Assembly: GCF_023516505.1 (NCBI RefSeq)
Contig: NZ_JAMGBB010000001.1
Span: forward strand, 620,001 to 684,000
Length of the DNA stretch: 64,000 nucleotides
Reading direction: 5' to 3'
Origin: Sphingomonas brevis
GTDB lineage: Bacteria; Pseudomonadota; Alphaproteobacteria; Sphingomonadales; Sphingomonadaceae
In this document: positions 1 through 8,093 of the stretch, one piece after another
Layout of the letters: each line of letters begins with the position of its first letter
Numbering within the stretch: the stretch's first letter is position 1
The notes under the pieces: model-generated
The model's database searches: none
What the model was told of the DNA's origin: nothing
What the model saw: the letters and a program-made list of their open reading frames with translations, nothing else
Position numbers and translations under genes: made by a program

Positions 1-379
1 TCATGACGTCAGTCATCAGAATCTTACCCTCGCCGTTCGCCCCGAGCGACGTCGAGGGGCGTGTCTCGACTTCGCTCGACACGAACGGGAATAGGAAAGA
101 CTCCGCCTTATACTTCTCGGCATTCCCCACGACCCGGCTCACTTCGGGCATTGCCGCGAAGCTTGCCGGATCGAGCTGGGCGGCGCAGCCGGTGACGATG
201 ATGCGCTTCTCGGGCGCGTCGCGATGGGCGCGGCGGATCGCCTGGCGCGTCTGCCGGACCGCTTCATTGGTCACCGCGCAGCTGTTGACGATGATCGCAT
301 CGTCGCCGGCAAAGCCACGCATCGCCTCGCTCTCGGCGAAATTGAGCCGGCAACCGAGGGTGATCGTCCGCCCCGTCAT
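1..379 (-). CDS. mtaB: tRNA t6A37 methylthiotransferase MtaB, N-terminal part (runs off window)
   Basis: Radical-SAM enzyme that adds a methylthio group to t6A37 of ANN-decoding tRNAs. I translated 126 residues by hand from the ATG at 379. The three cysteines expected for the auxiliary 4Fe-4S cluster of the UPF0004 domain are present: Cys10 in LGCRLN, Cys34 in NSCAVT and Cys65 in TGCAAQ. The start overlaps the dapF stop (TGATG), so the two genes are co-translated in the order dapF-mtaB, as in many alphaproteobacteria. Residues about 97-116 (LFPFVSSEVETRPSTSLGANG region) are encoded by a dispersed palindromic repeat (33-89) read in frame, just after NAEKY and before KILMTD, in the linker ahead of the radical-SAM domain. 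The CX3CX2C motif and TRAM domain lie outside the window. Confidence 0.9.
   Translation of the reverse strand, partial: MTGRTITLGCRLNFAESEAMRGFAGDDAIIVNSCAVTNEAVRQTRQAIRRAHRDAPEKRIIVTGCAAQLDPASFAAMPEVSRVVGNAEKYKAESFLFPFVSSEVETRPSTSLGANGEGKILMTDVM
33..89 (-). repeat. Dispersed palindromic repeat inside the mtaB reading frame
   Basis: On the minus strand this reads CGTTCGTGTCGAGCGAAGTC and continues to CGCTCGGGGCGAACGG. It is nearly identical to the intergenic copy at 60509-60567. The element keeps the mtaB frame open and adds about 19 codons. This resembles the protein-coding palindromic elements described in Rickettsia, but the sequence family here is different. Confidence 0.8.
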
Positions 380-1179
380 CAGGCGAAGGCCGCCAGGTCG
401 ATTTCGCCGGTGAAAACATGCGTTGCCGTTCCGCGCATGCGGATCGGATCGCCCGGCGCCCAGGTCACGGTCAGCACACCGCCTCGCATATGCACCTTGA
501 CCGGCGAATTGGTTTTCTTCTGCGCGATCGCCGCGACTGCGGTGGCGCAGGCACCGGTGCCGCACGCCAGGGTCAGCCCCGAGCCGCGCTCCCACGTGCG
601 GAGGTGAATGTCGCCGTCACGCACGCTGGCGACATTGACGTTGATCCGCTCGGGAAAGGCTGGGTCATGCTCGATTGACGGGCCAAGGCTGGTGAGTTCT
701 ATCGTCCGCTCATCGTCGACGAAAAATACCAGGTGCGGATTGCCGACGCTTAGCGCCATCGGATGTTCGAGCGGCCCCCAGGCCAGCGGCAGCCGGGCGG
801 TGTCCATCGGATAGGTGAGCGGAACCTCGTCCCACGCGAAGTGGGGCGGGGGCAGGCTGACCTCGACTTCGGCTCCGAATGTCCCACCCTCTACCTTGCC
901 GCCGCCGGTCTCCAGGCTCTTGGCGCCGGTCAGGGCGACTACGCAGCGCGATGCATTGCCGCAGCTTTCCACTTCGCCGCCGTCATGATTCCAGATGCGC
1001 ATCTTCACATCGGCGGTGGTGCTGGGTTCCAGCAGGATCAACTGGTCGCAGCCGATGCCGAGGTGACGGTCGGCCAGCGCCTTGGCCAGCGCGGGAGTCA
1101 TCGTCACCGGCTGTTCACGCGCATCGATCACGACAAAGTCGTTTCCAAGCCCGTGCATCTTGTGGAATTGCCGCGTCAC
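379..1179 (-). CDS. dapF: Diaminopimelate epimerase DapF
   Basis: Converts LL-diaminopimelate to meso-diaminopimelate for lysine and peptidoglycan synthesis in the cytoplasm. The 266 residues match the family length. Both catalytic cysteines of the cofactor-free two-base mechanism are visible: Cys73 in ESCGNASRC and Cys206 in ACGTGACA. The N-terminus MHGLGNDFVVID is also typical. It is followed by mtaB with a one-base overlap of stop and start. With asd at 8157 it is the second lysine/DAP-pathway gene in the window, though the two are not in one operon. Confidence 0.97.
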   Translation of the reverse strand: MTRQFHKMHGLGNDFVVIDAREQPVTMTPALAKALADRHLGIGCDQLILLEPSTTADVKMRIWNHDGGEVESCGNASRCVVALTGAKSLETGGGKVEGGTFGAEVEVSLPPPHFAWDEVPLTYPMDTARLPLAWGPLEHPMALSVGNPHLVFFVDDERTIELTSLGPSIEHDPAFPERINVNVASVRDGDIHLRTWERGSGLTLACGTGACATAVAAIAQKKTNSPVKVHMRGGVLTVTWAPGDPIRMRGTATHVFTGEIDLAAFA

Positions 1180-1223
1180 GCGCGCCGAATTAGGGACGAG
1201 TAGTCAGAGTGTCCACCTCGCAG

Positions 1224-1303
1224 CGTCATTGCGAGCGGAGCGAAGCAATCCAGCTTTGCGCTTATTTCTGGATTGCTTCGTCGCTGCGCTCCTCGCAATG
1301 ACG
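1224..1303. repeat. Intergenic palindromic repeat (CGTCATTGCGAG family)
   Basis: The left arm CGTCATTGCGAGCGGAGCG is mirrored by CGCTGCGCTCCTCGCAATGACG, with inner arms GAAGCAATCCAG / CTGGATTGCTTC. It lies between divergent dapF and the gene at 1321 and ends 17 bases before that start. Relatives are at 5837-5904 and 9194-9278. Confidence 0.9.
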
Positions 1304-1320
1304 AACCGAGGAGAATCTGA

Positions 1321-1743
1321 ATGCAACGAGCCGCATCCGATGTCATGCAATCCGTCCTGCTGTCCGCGGTGATCGATGCGCTGGAAGCGATGAAGGCCGC
1401 GTCGGCCGGCGTCCCAAACAACATGCTGCGCGACCTGCAGAGCGTGCACCGCAACACTACCTTTGCCGACCTGCCCAAAGCGGTACAGGATTCGATTGCA
1501 CAGAGCGTCCGCGCGGCTTTCACCCAGCTTTTGAAGGAAGGCTATGCGGTCGGGCCCAAGCAGGCGATCCAGCAATCGCGGCCGATGGACCGGGTGCCGG
1601 AGCGCGACCGCCGTACACCGGCCGACCGCCGCGATTTCCGCCAGGGACCTGGGCGGAGAGGGCCGGGTGGTCCGGGTGGCAAACCGGGCGGTGGTCGTCC
1701 CGGCGGCGGCCGTCCCGGCGGACCGAGAAAGCCCAAGCCTTAG
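1321..1743 (+). CDS. Conserved hypothetical protein with Pro/Gly/Arg-rich tail
   Basis: I do not assign a function. The 140-residue product has an alpha-helical first part (about residues 1-80, including DLPKAVQDSIAQSVRAAF) and a low-complexity C-terminus (about 100-140) dominated by G, P, R and K (GGRPGGGRPGG), probably disordered and possibly nucleic-acid binding by charge alone. A clear Shine-Dalgarno GAGGAG lies 6 bases before the ATG, directly after the palindromic repeat 1224-1303. A further repeat follows its stop at once, so the gene sits between two repeats. Confidence 0.75.
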   Translation: MQRAASDVMQSVLLSAVIDALEAMKAASAGVPNNMLRDLQSVHRNTTFADLPKAVQDSIAQSVRAAFTQLLKEGYAVGPKQAIQQSRPMDRVPERDRRTPADRRDFRQGPGRRGPGGPGGKPGGGRPGGGRPGGPRKPKP

Positions 1744-1744
1744 T

Positions 1745-1814
1745 CGTCTTTCCCGCGAAAGCGGGAACCCAGTTTCTTTGTTTTTGCTAGGTTCCCGCTT
1801 TCGCGGGAATGACG
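1745..1814. repeat. Intergenic palindromic repeat (CCCGCGAAAGCGGGAA type)
   Basis: Two hairpins, CCCGCGAAAGCGGG and CCCGCTTTCGCGGG, form a larger inverted pair ending in GAATGACG. It ends 11 bases before the DUF924 start. The copy at 53833-53942 has the same halves but carries an insertion. Confidence 0.9.
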
Positions 1815-1825
1815 AAGGAAAGGCG

Positions 1826-2377
1826 ATGACCACTTCCCCTGTCGACCTCGCCCAAGCCGTCATCCATTTCTGGTGCGACGAGCTGACCGAGGAGCAACAT
1901 TTCAAGAAGGATGCGAGCGTCGACCGGCACATTGCCGAGCGGTTCGGCAAGGTTCGCGATGAAGTGCTCCGATCCAAGGCAGCGGGCTGGCGCGACACGC
2001 CGGAAACGATGGTCGCGGCGATTATCCTGCTCGACCAGTTCAGCCGCAACATGTTCCGGGGCAAGGCCAGGGCGTTCGAAGCGGACAGCCTGGCGCTGGA
2101 GCTGTGCAAGGAGGCGCTCGACAAGGGCTGGGTCGACAGGCTGTCCAGGCCGTTGCCGACTTTCTTCCTGATGCCGCTGCAGCACAGCGAGAGCATCGAG
2201 GACCAGGAGCGGGCGGTGGCAGAGTTCCAGGGCCGCGATGCGCTCAATTACAAATATGCGCTTGCCCACCGCGACCAGATCAGGCGTTTCGGTCGCTTCC
2301 CCGGACGCAACCAGGCGCTCGGCCGGGTCTCAACACCCGAGGAGCGGGAAGCGATCGAGCGCGGCGAAACTTTCTAG
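1826..2377 (+). CDS. DUF924 family protein
   Basis: A 183-residue member of the DUF924 family, a predicted all-helical fold related to TPR-like repeats; no biochemical role is established. Family hallmarks seen are the N-terminal FWCDELTEEQHF, ILLDQFSRNMFRGKARAF in the middle, and MPLQHSESIEDQ plus HRDQIRRFGRFPGRN near the end. The start at 1826 is preferred over upstream in-frame codons because it follows GGAAAGG and begins where family similarity begins; upstream lies a repeat. The stop TAG sits in CTAG, which also supplies the stop of the convergent gene at 2374. Confidence 0.9.
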   Translation: MTTSPVDLAQAVIHFWCDELTEEQHFKKDASVDRHIAERFGKVRDEVLRSKAAGWRDTPETMVAAIILLDQFSRNMFRGKARAFEADSLALELCKEALDKGWVDRLSRPLPTFFLMPLQHSESIEDQERAVAEFQGRDALNYKYALAHRDQIRRFGRFPGRNQALGRVSTPEEREAIERGETF

Positions 2378-2760
2378 AGCAGCTTCGGCGCTTGCTTCAG
2401 CACAGCGTTACAGGCCTGCGATTTCACCTGGCTCGGAACCTGGTTCAGCGAAAATTTCTGGCCCTGGCCGGTAATGATGTTGCCGGCCTTGCCGGCGGAA
2501 TAGCCGCTCGACGACGTGATCCCGGGCTTCTTCATCAGGCCGCCCAGGGCCGAATTGGCAGTGCCGCCGCTCAGAACCTTGTTCTGTACGCAATATCCAA
2601 GCACTCCCGCCGCATTGCCCGGGCTGATCGAAGACATGTTCGGGACGCCTTTCATCAGCGAGTTTGTGCCCGGAAACGATGGAAGCCCTTGGCCGATCGC
2701 CGCCGAAACGGCACAGGTCAAAAGGGCTATTAGCGCGGGTGCTGCGGTGCGGTTTGCCAT
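2374..2760 (-). CDS. DUF2501 family secreted protein (YjjA-like)
   Basis: A 128-residue exported protein. A signal peptide is seen at residues about 1-23 (charged start, then LIALLTCAVSAA). The mature part carries GNAAGVLGYCVQNKVLSG, LMKKPG and a second Cys in SQACNAVLKQ, the pattern of the DUF2501 family typified by E. coli YjjA. The two cysteines probably form a disulfide in the periplasm. Function is unknown. The start at 2760 is chosen for its Shine-Dalgarno GGAG five bases upstream. It converges on the DUF924 gene and shares CTAG with it. Confidence 0.82.
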   Translation of the reverse strand: MANRTAAPALIALLTCAVSAAIGQGLPSFPGTNSLMKGVPNMSSISPGNAAGVLGYCVQNKVLSGGTANSALGGLMKKPGITSSSGYSAGKAGNIITGQGQKFSLNQVPSQVKSQACNAVLKQAPKLL

Positions 2761-2983
2761 AGGTTTCTCCGCAGCTCGGCTAACAGCGGCCATGGCAGTG
2801 AGATATCGGGACGAATCCTGAAAGACGGACCCAACCAACCTTGACCTTTGCGGGTCCCTACCGTAGGGGCCGCCCCGTCTTAACGGACATGACATCGATG
2901 GAGTCCCTCGGGACACGCTGGCCGGCGAGGTTTCGCCCGCCGGCGTTGTTTGCTTTGTGACTTCTCGATTTGAGGAGTTTTGG

Positions 2984-4438
2984 ATGTTCGATAGCCTGAG
3001 CGATCGCCTGTCCGGCGTATTCGACAAGCTCCGCGGCCGCGGAGCGCTGTCGGAGGACGACGTTCGCTCGGCGATGCGCGAGGTGCGCGTCGCGCTGCTC
3101 GAAGCCGATGTCGCCCTGCCGGTCGCTCGCGATTTCGTCGACAAGGTGACCGAACGCGCGGTCGGCCAGGAGGTGATCCGGTCGGTCACGCCCGGCCAGA
3201 TGGTCGTCAAGATCGTCAACGATGCGCTGGTCGAGATGCTTGGATCGGAGACTGCCGAGCTCCACCTCGACGTCAATCCACCGGCCGTAATCATGATGGT
3301 CGGCCTGCAGGGCTCGGGCAAGACGACGACCACTGCCAAGCTGGCCAAGCGGCTGTCCGAGCGTGAGCGGAAGCGGGTGCTGATGGCCTCGCTCGACGTT
3401 GCCCGCCCGGCCGCGCAAGAGCAGCTGGCCATTCTCGGCCGCCAGGCCAATGTCGACACGCTGCCGATCGTCGTCGGCCAGACCCCGGTGCAGATCACCG
3501 AGCGCGCGCTGCAGTCGGCGAAACTCCAGGGCTACGACATATTGCTGCTCGACACGGCGGGCCGCCTTCACGTCGATGACCAGCTGATGGCCGAGATGAA
3601 GGCGGTTGCGACCGCCTCCAACCCGGTCGAGACCCTGCTGGTGGTCGACAGCCTGACCGGCCAGGACGCGGTCAATGTCGCCAAGGGTTTTGCCGGCGAA
3701 GTCGACCTCAGCGGCGTGATCCTGACCCGGATGGACGGCGACGCCCGTGGCGGCGCGGCGCTGTCGATGCGCGCGGTGACGGGGAAGCCGATCAAGTTTG
3801 CCGGCACGGGCGAAGCGATTGACGCACTCGAAGCCTTTCACCCCAACCGCGTTGCCGGCCGGATCCTCGGCATGGGCGACGTCGTCAGCCTCGTCGAACG
3901 GGCCGCCGAGACGGTCAAGATCGAGGATGCCGAGGCGCTCGCCCGCAAGATGGAAAAGGGCAAGTTCGACCTCGACGACCTTGCCATGCAGATCCAGCAG
4001 ATGAAGCGGATGGGCGGGCTCGGCGCGCTGGCCAACATGCTCCCCGGAATGAAGGGCATGAAGGGCGCGGCGAACATCGACGACAAGGCGCTGGTTCGGC
4101 TCGAAGCGATGATGAGCTCGATGACCGCCAAGGAGCGGTCGCGGCCCGACATCATCAACGCCAAGCGGAAGATTCGGATCGCCAAGGGCAGCGGGACCAC
4201 CGTCCAGGAGGTCAACAAGCTGCTCAAGATGCACCTTGAGATGTCCAACGCGATGAAGCGGCTGAAGAAGCTCGGCGGCTTCGGCAAGCTCGCGTCCATG
4301 TTTTCCGGTGGGGGAATGGAAAAGGCGCTGGCCGGGATTGCTCCCGGCGGCGAGCTCCCCGGCGGGCTGCCCGGTCTTCCCGGCGGCAGTTCTCCGTTCA
4401 ACCTCCCGCCCGGTTTCGATAAGTTTTCAAAGAAATAA
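2984..4438 (+). CDS. ffh: Signal recognition particle protein Ffh
   Basis: GTPase that binds signal sequences of nascent membrane proteins and delivers them to FtsY at the inner membrane. The 484 residues are ordered as an N helical bundle (about 1-85), a G domain with P-loop GLQGSGKTTT, DVARPAAQEQL, DTAGRLH and TRMDGDARGGA, and a methionine-rich M domain (about 300-430) with SRPDIINAKRKIRIAKGSG for 4.5S RNA binding. A Gly/Pro/Phe-rich tail follows. The start is fixed by GAGGAG six bases upstream. It precedes rpsP by 27 bases and is likely co-transcribed with it. No SRP RNA was found in the window. Confidence 0.97.
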   Translation: MFDSLSDRLSGVFDKLRGRGALSEDDVRSAMREVRVALLEADVALPVARDFVDKVTERAVGQEVIRSVTPGQMVVKIVNDALVEMLGSETAELHLDVNPPAVIMMVGLQGSGKTTTTAKLAKRLSERERKRVLMASLDVARPAAQEQLAILGRQANVDTLPIVVGQTPVQITERALQSAKLQGYDILLLDTAGRLHVDDQLMAEMKAVATASNPVETLLVVDSLTGQDAVNVAKGFAGEVDLSGVILTRMDGDARGGAALSMRAVTGKPIKFAGTGEAIDALEAFHPNRVAGRILGMGDVVSLVERAAETVKIEDAEALARKMEKGKFDLDDLAMQIQQMKRMGGLGALANMLPGMKGMKGAANIDDKALVRLEAMMSSMTAKERSRPDIINAKRKIRIAKGSGTTVQEVNKLLKMHLEMSNAMKRLKKLGGFGKLASMFSGGGMEKALAGIAPGGELPGGLPGLPGGSSPFNLPPGFDKFSKK

Positions 4439-4465
4439 CAGTAGTTTACTAGAAGGACTAAAGAT

Positions 4466-5221
4466 ATGGCAGTTGCAATTCGCCTGGCCCGTGGTGGCTC
4501 CAAGAAGCGCCCTTACTATCGCGTTGTCGTGGCCGACAGCCGCAATGCGCGTGACGGCCGCTTCATCGAGAAGGTCGGTACCTACAACCCGCTGCTGGCG
4601 AAGGATTCGCCGGAGCGCGTGAAGCTCGACGTCGAGCGTATTTCGCATTGGCTGTCGGTCGGCGCGCAGCCGTCTGACCGCGTGATGCGCTTCCTCGATG
4701 CCGCCGGCATCCGTGAGCGTGCCCCGCGCAACAATCCGCAGAAGGCGGAGCCGGGCGAAAAGGCCAAGGAGCGCGCCGAGGAAAAGGCGAACAAGCTGGT
4801 TGAGGCCGAAGAGGCGAAGAACGCCGCCGCTGCCGCTCCGGTTGAAGAGGCCGTCGAGGAGAAGCAGGAAGTTTCCGAAGCAGCTTCCGATCAGGAAGCG
4901 TCAGCTGCGGAAACTGCCGAAGCGATGATCGCCGCCGAGGTTGAGGCCGCGACCGAAGAGCCGACTGTCGAGGCGGAAGCCGTCGCCGAGGAAGTTGCCG
5001 AGGAAACTCCGGCGGTTGAGGCCGAAGTTCCGGCCGCTGAAGAAGCTGCTGCTGAAGAGGCTCCTGCTGCCGAAGCAACGGAAGAAGCTCCGGCCGCTGA
5101 CGAGGCCAATGAAGCGACCCCGAACAGCGATGCCGGCGACGAAGCCGACGCCGTCACCGGTGAAAGCGCGCAGGACCCGGCCGAGGGTGCGGCTGACGAG
5201 GCCGAGCAGAAGGCCGAGTAA
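4466..5221 (+). CDS. rpsP: 30S ribosomal protein S16 with a long acidic Ala/Glu tail
   Basis: Residues 1-80 are an ordinary S16 ([56 protein letters not shown]), which helps fold 16S rRNA in early 30S assembly. Typical S16 has 80-100 residues; here the product is 251. The extra part, about 160 residues, first has mixed charge ([20 protein letters not shown]), then becomes almost entirely A, E, V, P, T and D with strong negative charge, and is probably disordered. The stop is clear, and the extension is one open frame with no frameshift sign. Some sphingomonad S16 proteins are extended, so this is unusual but not unique. Confidence 0.95.
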   Translation: MAVAIRLARGGSKKRPYYRVVVADSRNARDGRFIEKVGTYNPLLAKDSPERVKLDVERISHWLSVGAQPSDRVMRFLDAAGIRERAPRNNPQKAEPGEKAKERAEEKANKLVEAEEAKNAAAAAPVEEAVEEKQEVSEAASDQEASAAETAEAMIAAEVEAATEEPTVEAEAVAEEVAEETPAVEAEVPAAEEAAAEEAPAAEATEEAPAADEANEATPNSDAGDEADAVTGESAQDPAEGAADEAEQKAE

Positions 5222-5226
5222 ATGAA

Positions 5227-5350
5227 TTCCTCCCCGAGCAAGCTCGGGGAGGGGAACCACCCGCAGGGTGGTGGTGGGGTAGGGACGTCGCGCCAGCCAC
5301 CCCTCCACCAGCTTCGCTGGTTCCCCTCCCCACGATGGCGTGGGGAGGAA
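5227..5350. repeat. Long imperfect inverted repeat between rpsP and rimM
   Basis: Ends TTCCTCCCC and GGGGAGGAA are inverted copies, with internal hairpins CCCCGAGCAAGCTCGGGG, CCACCCGCAGGGTGG and CCAGCTTCGCTGG. Its right end supplies the rimM Shine-Dalgarno sequence. Confidence 0.88.
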
Positions 5351-5352
5351 CT

Positions 5353-5835
5353 ATGACCCGCCGCGTGGCGCTGGCTGCGGTCGCCGGGGCTCATGGGGTG
5401 AAGGGCGAGCTGAGGCTCAAGCTGTTCGCGGACAGCGTCGACAGCCTCGCTCGCCATCAGCGCTTCCATGTCGGCGGGCGCGAGCTGGCGCTCAAGGACA
5501 TCAAGGACGGCGGCAAGACCGCCATCGCCCGATTCGAGGGCATTTCCGACCGTACCGCCGCCGAAGCGTTGCGCGGCTCACTGGTCGAAATCGACCGCGA
5601 CCTGCTGCCCCCGCTCGAAGAGGGCGAATATTATCATGCCGACCTGGTCGGTCTCCCGTGCGTCGATGAAACCGGCCAATCGGTCGGTACCGTCGTCGCA
5701 GTCGAGAATTTCGGCGCTGGCGACTTGCTGGAGGTCGAGCGGCCCAACAACAAGCGCTCGCTAATCCCGTTCCGCGATCCGATTGCACGGCTAGAGGGCG
5801 AGAAAATCGTCCTCGACCCGGAATTCCTGGCCTAA
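5353..5835 (+). CDS. rimM: Ribosome maturation factor RimM
   Basis: Assists late 30S assembly by binding S19 and the 16S head. The 160 residues show the N-terminal RimM domain (VALAAVAGAHGVKGELRLK, IARFEGISDRTAAEALRG) and the C-terminal PRC-barrel (YYHADLVGLPCVDE, SLIPFRD). The ATG at 5353 follows GGGGAGGAACT, where the Shine-Dalgarno bases are the last bases of the upstream inverted repeat. It belongs to the widespread rpsP-rimM-trmD-rplS group but is here cut off from trmD by a repeat and an antisense gene. Confidence 0.96.
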   Translation: MTRRVALAAVAGAHGVKGELRLKLFADSVDSLARHQRFHVGGRELALKDIKDGGKTAIARFEGISDRTAAEALRGSLVEIDRDLLPPLEEGEYYHADLVGLPCVDETGQSVGTVVAVENFGAGDLLEVERPNNKRSLIPFRDPIARLEGEKIVLDPEFLA

Positions 5836-5836
5836 C

Positions 5837-5904
5837 CGTCATTGCGAGCGGAGCGAAGCAATCCAGCTTGGATTGCCGCGTCACCTTCGGCTCCTCGCAA
5901 TGAC
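5837..5904. repeat. Intergenic palindromic repeat (CGTCATTGCGAG family)
   Basis: CGTCATTGCGAGCGGAGCG is paired with CTCCTCGCAATGAC. It occupies almost exactly the gap between the convergent stops of rimM and the flavoprotein gene, so it could act as a bidirectional transcript end. Confidence 0.88.
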
Positions 5905-5906
5905 AA

Positions 5907-6824
5907 TTATCTGAGCAACGGCTGCTCTTTCGCCAGATCGTTGCGGATGGCGGTTGCCGCAATGCCGCCCTGGCCCATGGCGCTGCTGATCTGGTCGAGG
6001 CCGATCACCAGGTCACCCGCCGCATAAACGCCCTCGACGCTGGTCCGCATATGGCTGTCGACGCCGACGCAGCCGTCGTCGCCCATCCGCGCGCCGACCA
6101 TTTTCGCCAATTGGCCGTGAACGTCGCTGCCCAGCGCGGGATAAATGCTGTCGAAGGTGAAATGGCCATCCGCGGTGTCGACCGTGATGCAATCCTTGCC
6201 GATCGCCACTGCCTCCGCGGGTCCGTCGACAGTCTCGATCCCGGCTTTTTCCAGCGCCAGTCGATCGACATCGGACACGTCGAGCGCCTTGTGCGGCGCG
6301 ATCAGTGTTACATCGGCGGTATAGCCGCGCAGGAACACTGCTTCGGCAACGCCATGGTGACCGCTGCCGAGCACGCCGACCTTCTTGTCGGTCACCTCGT
6401 AGCCGTCGCAGATGGGGCAGTAGCGGATTTGTCCACGCGTCAGCGCTTCGTCATGCAGGTCCTCGTCCATCGGCGGGCGGCGATTGGTCACTCCCGTGGC
6501 GAGCAATACCGAGCGCGACCTGACCTTCCCCGAGCCCCATTCGGCCTCGAACAGCGGATCCACATGTTCGAGCCTCGTCACCGTTCCATCGACAATCTTC
6601 GCGCCATATTTTTGGGCCTGTTCCTTCATCAGCTCGATCAGCTCGGCACCCGAGATTCCGTCAGGATAGCCGGCATGATTGCGGGTGCAGGGGATGGTCG
6701 CCGCGCGGCCCTTGCCGCCGTCCACGACCAGTGCGTTCAGATGGAAGCGGGCGAGATAGATCGCCGCGGTCAGCCCGGCCGGGCCGCCACCGATGACCAG
6801 GCAGTCGAGAGGTTTGTCGTCCAT
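5907..6824 (-). CDS. Thioredoxin-reductase-like NAD(P)/FAD oxidoreductase
   Basis: A 305-residue pyridine-nucleotide flavoprotein of the low-molecular-weight thioredoxin reductase fold. FAD binding is shown by VIGGGPAGLTAAIYLARF near the start and GVYAAGDLVIGLDQISSAMGQG near the end; NAD(P)H binding by VGVLGSGHHG. A CxxC pair, Cys136-Pro-Ile-Cys139 followed by DG, sits where TrxR has CATCDG, so a dithiol redox role is likely, although the partner is unknown. The start at 6824 precedes the first conserved strand; in-frame codons further upstream lack family similarity. It lies antisense inside the rimM-trmD interval. Confidence 0.88.
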   Translation of the reverse strand: MDDKPLDCLVIGGGPAGLTAAIYLARFHLNALVVDGGKGRAATIPCTRNHAGYPDGISGAELIELMKEQAQKYGAKIVDGTVTRLEHVDPLFEAEWGSGKVRSRSVLLATGVTNRRPPMDEDLHDEALTRGQIRYCPICDGYEVTDKKVGVLGSGHHGVAEAVFLRGYTADVTLIAPHKALDVSDVDRLALEKAGIETVDGPAEAVAIGKDCITVDTADGHFTFDSIYPALGSDVHGQLAKMVGARMGDDGCVGVDSHMRTSVEGVYAAGDLVIGLDQISSAMGQGGIAATAIRNDLAKEQPLLR

Positions 6825-6881
6825 CGGGACCCAATGCCGAGCCTTCCGCACAAGTTCCCGCTGGGCTAGGACCCAAGCGCC

Positions 6882-7616
6882 ATGACGTTCCGTGCCACCG
6901 TGCTGACACTCTACCCGGAGATGTTCCCCGGGCCGCTCGGCACCAGCCTGGCCGGCCGGGGGCTGGCGGAGGGGCTGTGGAGCCTCGAGGCGCGCAACAT
7001 CCGCGATCACGCCATCGACAGGCATCGCACGGTCGACGACACGCCGGCCGGCGGCGGAGCGGGCATGGTGCTGCGGGTCGATGTATTGGCCGCCGCGCTG
7101 GATGCGGTTGCCGCCGAAGACCCTAAGCCTCGGCCGATGCTGGCGATGACCCCGCGCGGCGCGCCTCTAACGCAGGCAAAGGTGCGTGAGCTGGCGGGCG
7201 GAGAGGGCGCGATCGTCCTGTGCGGCCGGTTCGAAGGATTTGACGAACGCATCTTCGAAGCGCGCAAGGTCGAACCGGTGTCGATCGGCGACTATGTCCT
7301 TTCGGGCGGCGAGGTTGGCGCGATGGTGCTGCTAGACGCTTGCGTTCGGCTGCTTCCCGGGATAATGGGCGCGGCCTCCAGCGGAGAGGAGGAGAGCTTC
7401 GAAGAAGGGCTCCTGGAATATCCGCACTATACCCGCCCCGTTGATTGGGAAGGGCGCACGATCCCCGAAGTGTTGCGATCGGGGGATCATGCGAAGATCG
7501 CGGCGTGGCGAAAGCAGCGCGCGATCGACGATACACGGCTACGGCGGCCGGACCTGATCGAGCGCCATGGGGGTGCTCGGGAGGCACCGCCCTCTGGCGC
7601 GCAGCGAGAAGAATAA
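6882..7616 (+). CDS. trmD: tRNA (guanine-37-N1) methyltransferase TrmD
   Basis: SPOUT-class, AdoMet-dependent enzyme that makes m1G37 in tRNAs reading CNN and some GGN codons, preventing +1 frameshifts. The 244 residues contain [32 protein letters not shown] and the trefoil-knot AdoMet loop [13 protein letters not shown]. The C-terminal helical domain ends in a charged tail. rplS begins 13 bases after its stop. The ATG starts 57 bases from the divergent flavoprotein start, so its promoter must lie in that short gap or within the neighbouring gene. Confidence 0.96.
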   Translation: MTFRATVLTLYPEMFPGPLGTSLAGRGLAEGLWSLEARNIRDHAIDRHRTVDDTPAGGGAGMVLRVDVLAAALDAVAAEDPKPRPMLAMTPRGAPLTQAKVRELAGGEGAIVLCGRFEGFDERIFEARKVEPVSIGDYVLSGGEVGAMVLLDACVRLLPGIMGAASSGEEESFEEGLLEYPHYTRPVDWEGRTIPEVLRSGDHAKIAAWRKQRAIDDTRLRRPDLIERHGGAREAPPSGAQREE

Positions 7617-7629
7617 GGCTGTTAAAGCA

Positions 7630-8025
7630 ATGAACCTGATTCAGATGCTCGAGGCGGAGACGGTTGCCGCGCTCAGCGAGGGCAAGAACATCCCCGAATT
7701 CCGTCCCGGCGATACGCTGCGCGTCGGTGTGAAGGTCGTCGAAGGCGACCGCAGCCGCGTCCAGATGTACGAGGGCGTGTGCATCGCCCGCGCCAACAAG
7801 GGCGTGAATTCGAACTTCACCGTCCGCAAGATTTCGTTCGGCGAGGGCGTCGAGCGCGTCTTCCCGCTCTATTCGCCGATCATCGATTCGATCGAGGTCG
7901 TGCGCCGCGGTGCCGTGCGCCGCGCCAAGCTCTATTATCTCCGCGGCCGCCGCGGCAAGTCGGCACGTATTGCCGAGCGCCGCGATACGCGCCCTGCCAA
8001 GGGCACGGAGACCAAGGAAGGCTAA
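7630..8025 (+). CDS. rplS: 50S ribosomal protein L19
   Basis: Located at the 30S/50S interface near the aminoacyl-tRNA site. The 131 residues show [10 protein letters not shown], the core [54 protein letters not shown] and [19 protein letters not shown] short basic/acidic tail follows. The start MNLIQ is chosen over an upstream in-frame ATG at 7567 because that would lie inside trmD and add residues absent from the family. Confidence 0.97.
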   Translation: MNLIQMLEAETVAALSEGKNIPEFRPGDTLRVGVKVVEGDRSRVQMYEGVCIARANKGVNSNFTVRKISFGEGVERVFPLYSPIIDSIEVVRRGAVRRAKLYYLRGRRGKSARIAERRDTRPAKGTETKEG

Positions 8026-8093
8026 GCTTTCGAAGCGCCATCAAAGCGCTTGATTATCGGCCGGGCCTTCTCACATGGAGGGTCCGGCCGTTG

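Noticed and set aside
2764-2983. Possible SRP (4.5S) RNA or ffh leader element
   Set aside because: The hairpin GCCGGCG/CGCCGGC upstream of ffh lacks the conserved SRP RNA GGAA tetraloop and internal loops.
2858-4234. 458-codon open frame antisense to ffh
   Set aside because: Composition (His, Arg, Leu, Asp-rich) and lack of any motif are typical of antisense frames of GC-rich genes.
4806-5221. rpsP tail as a frameshift or assembly artefact
   Set aside because: The frame stays open with coherent acidic amino-acid choice up to a normal stop, and the GC3 bias matches the rest.
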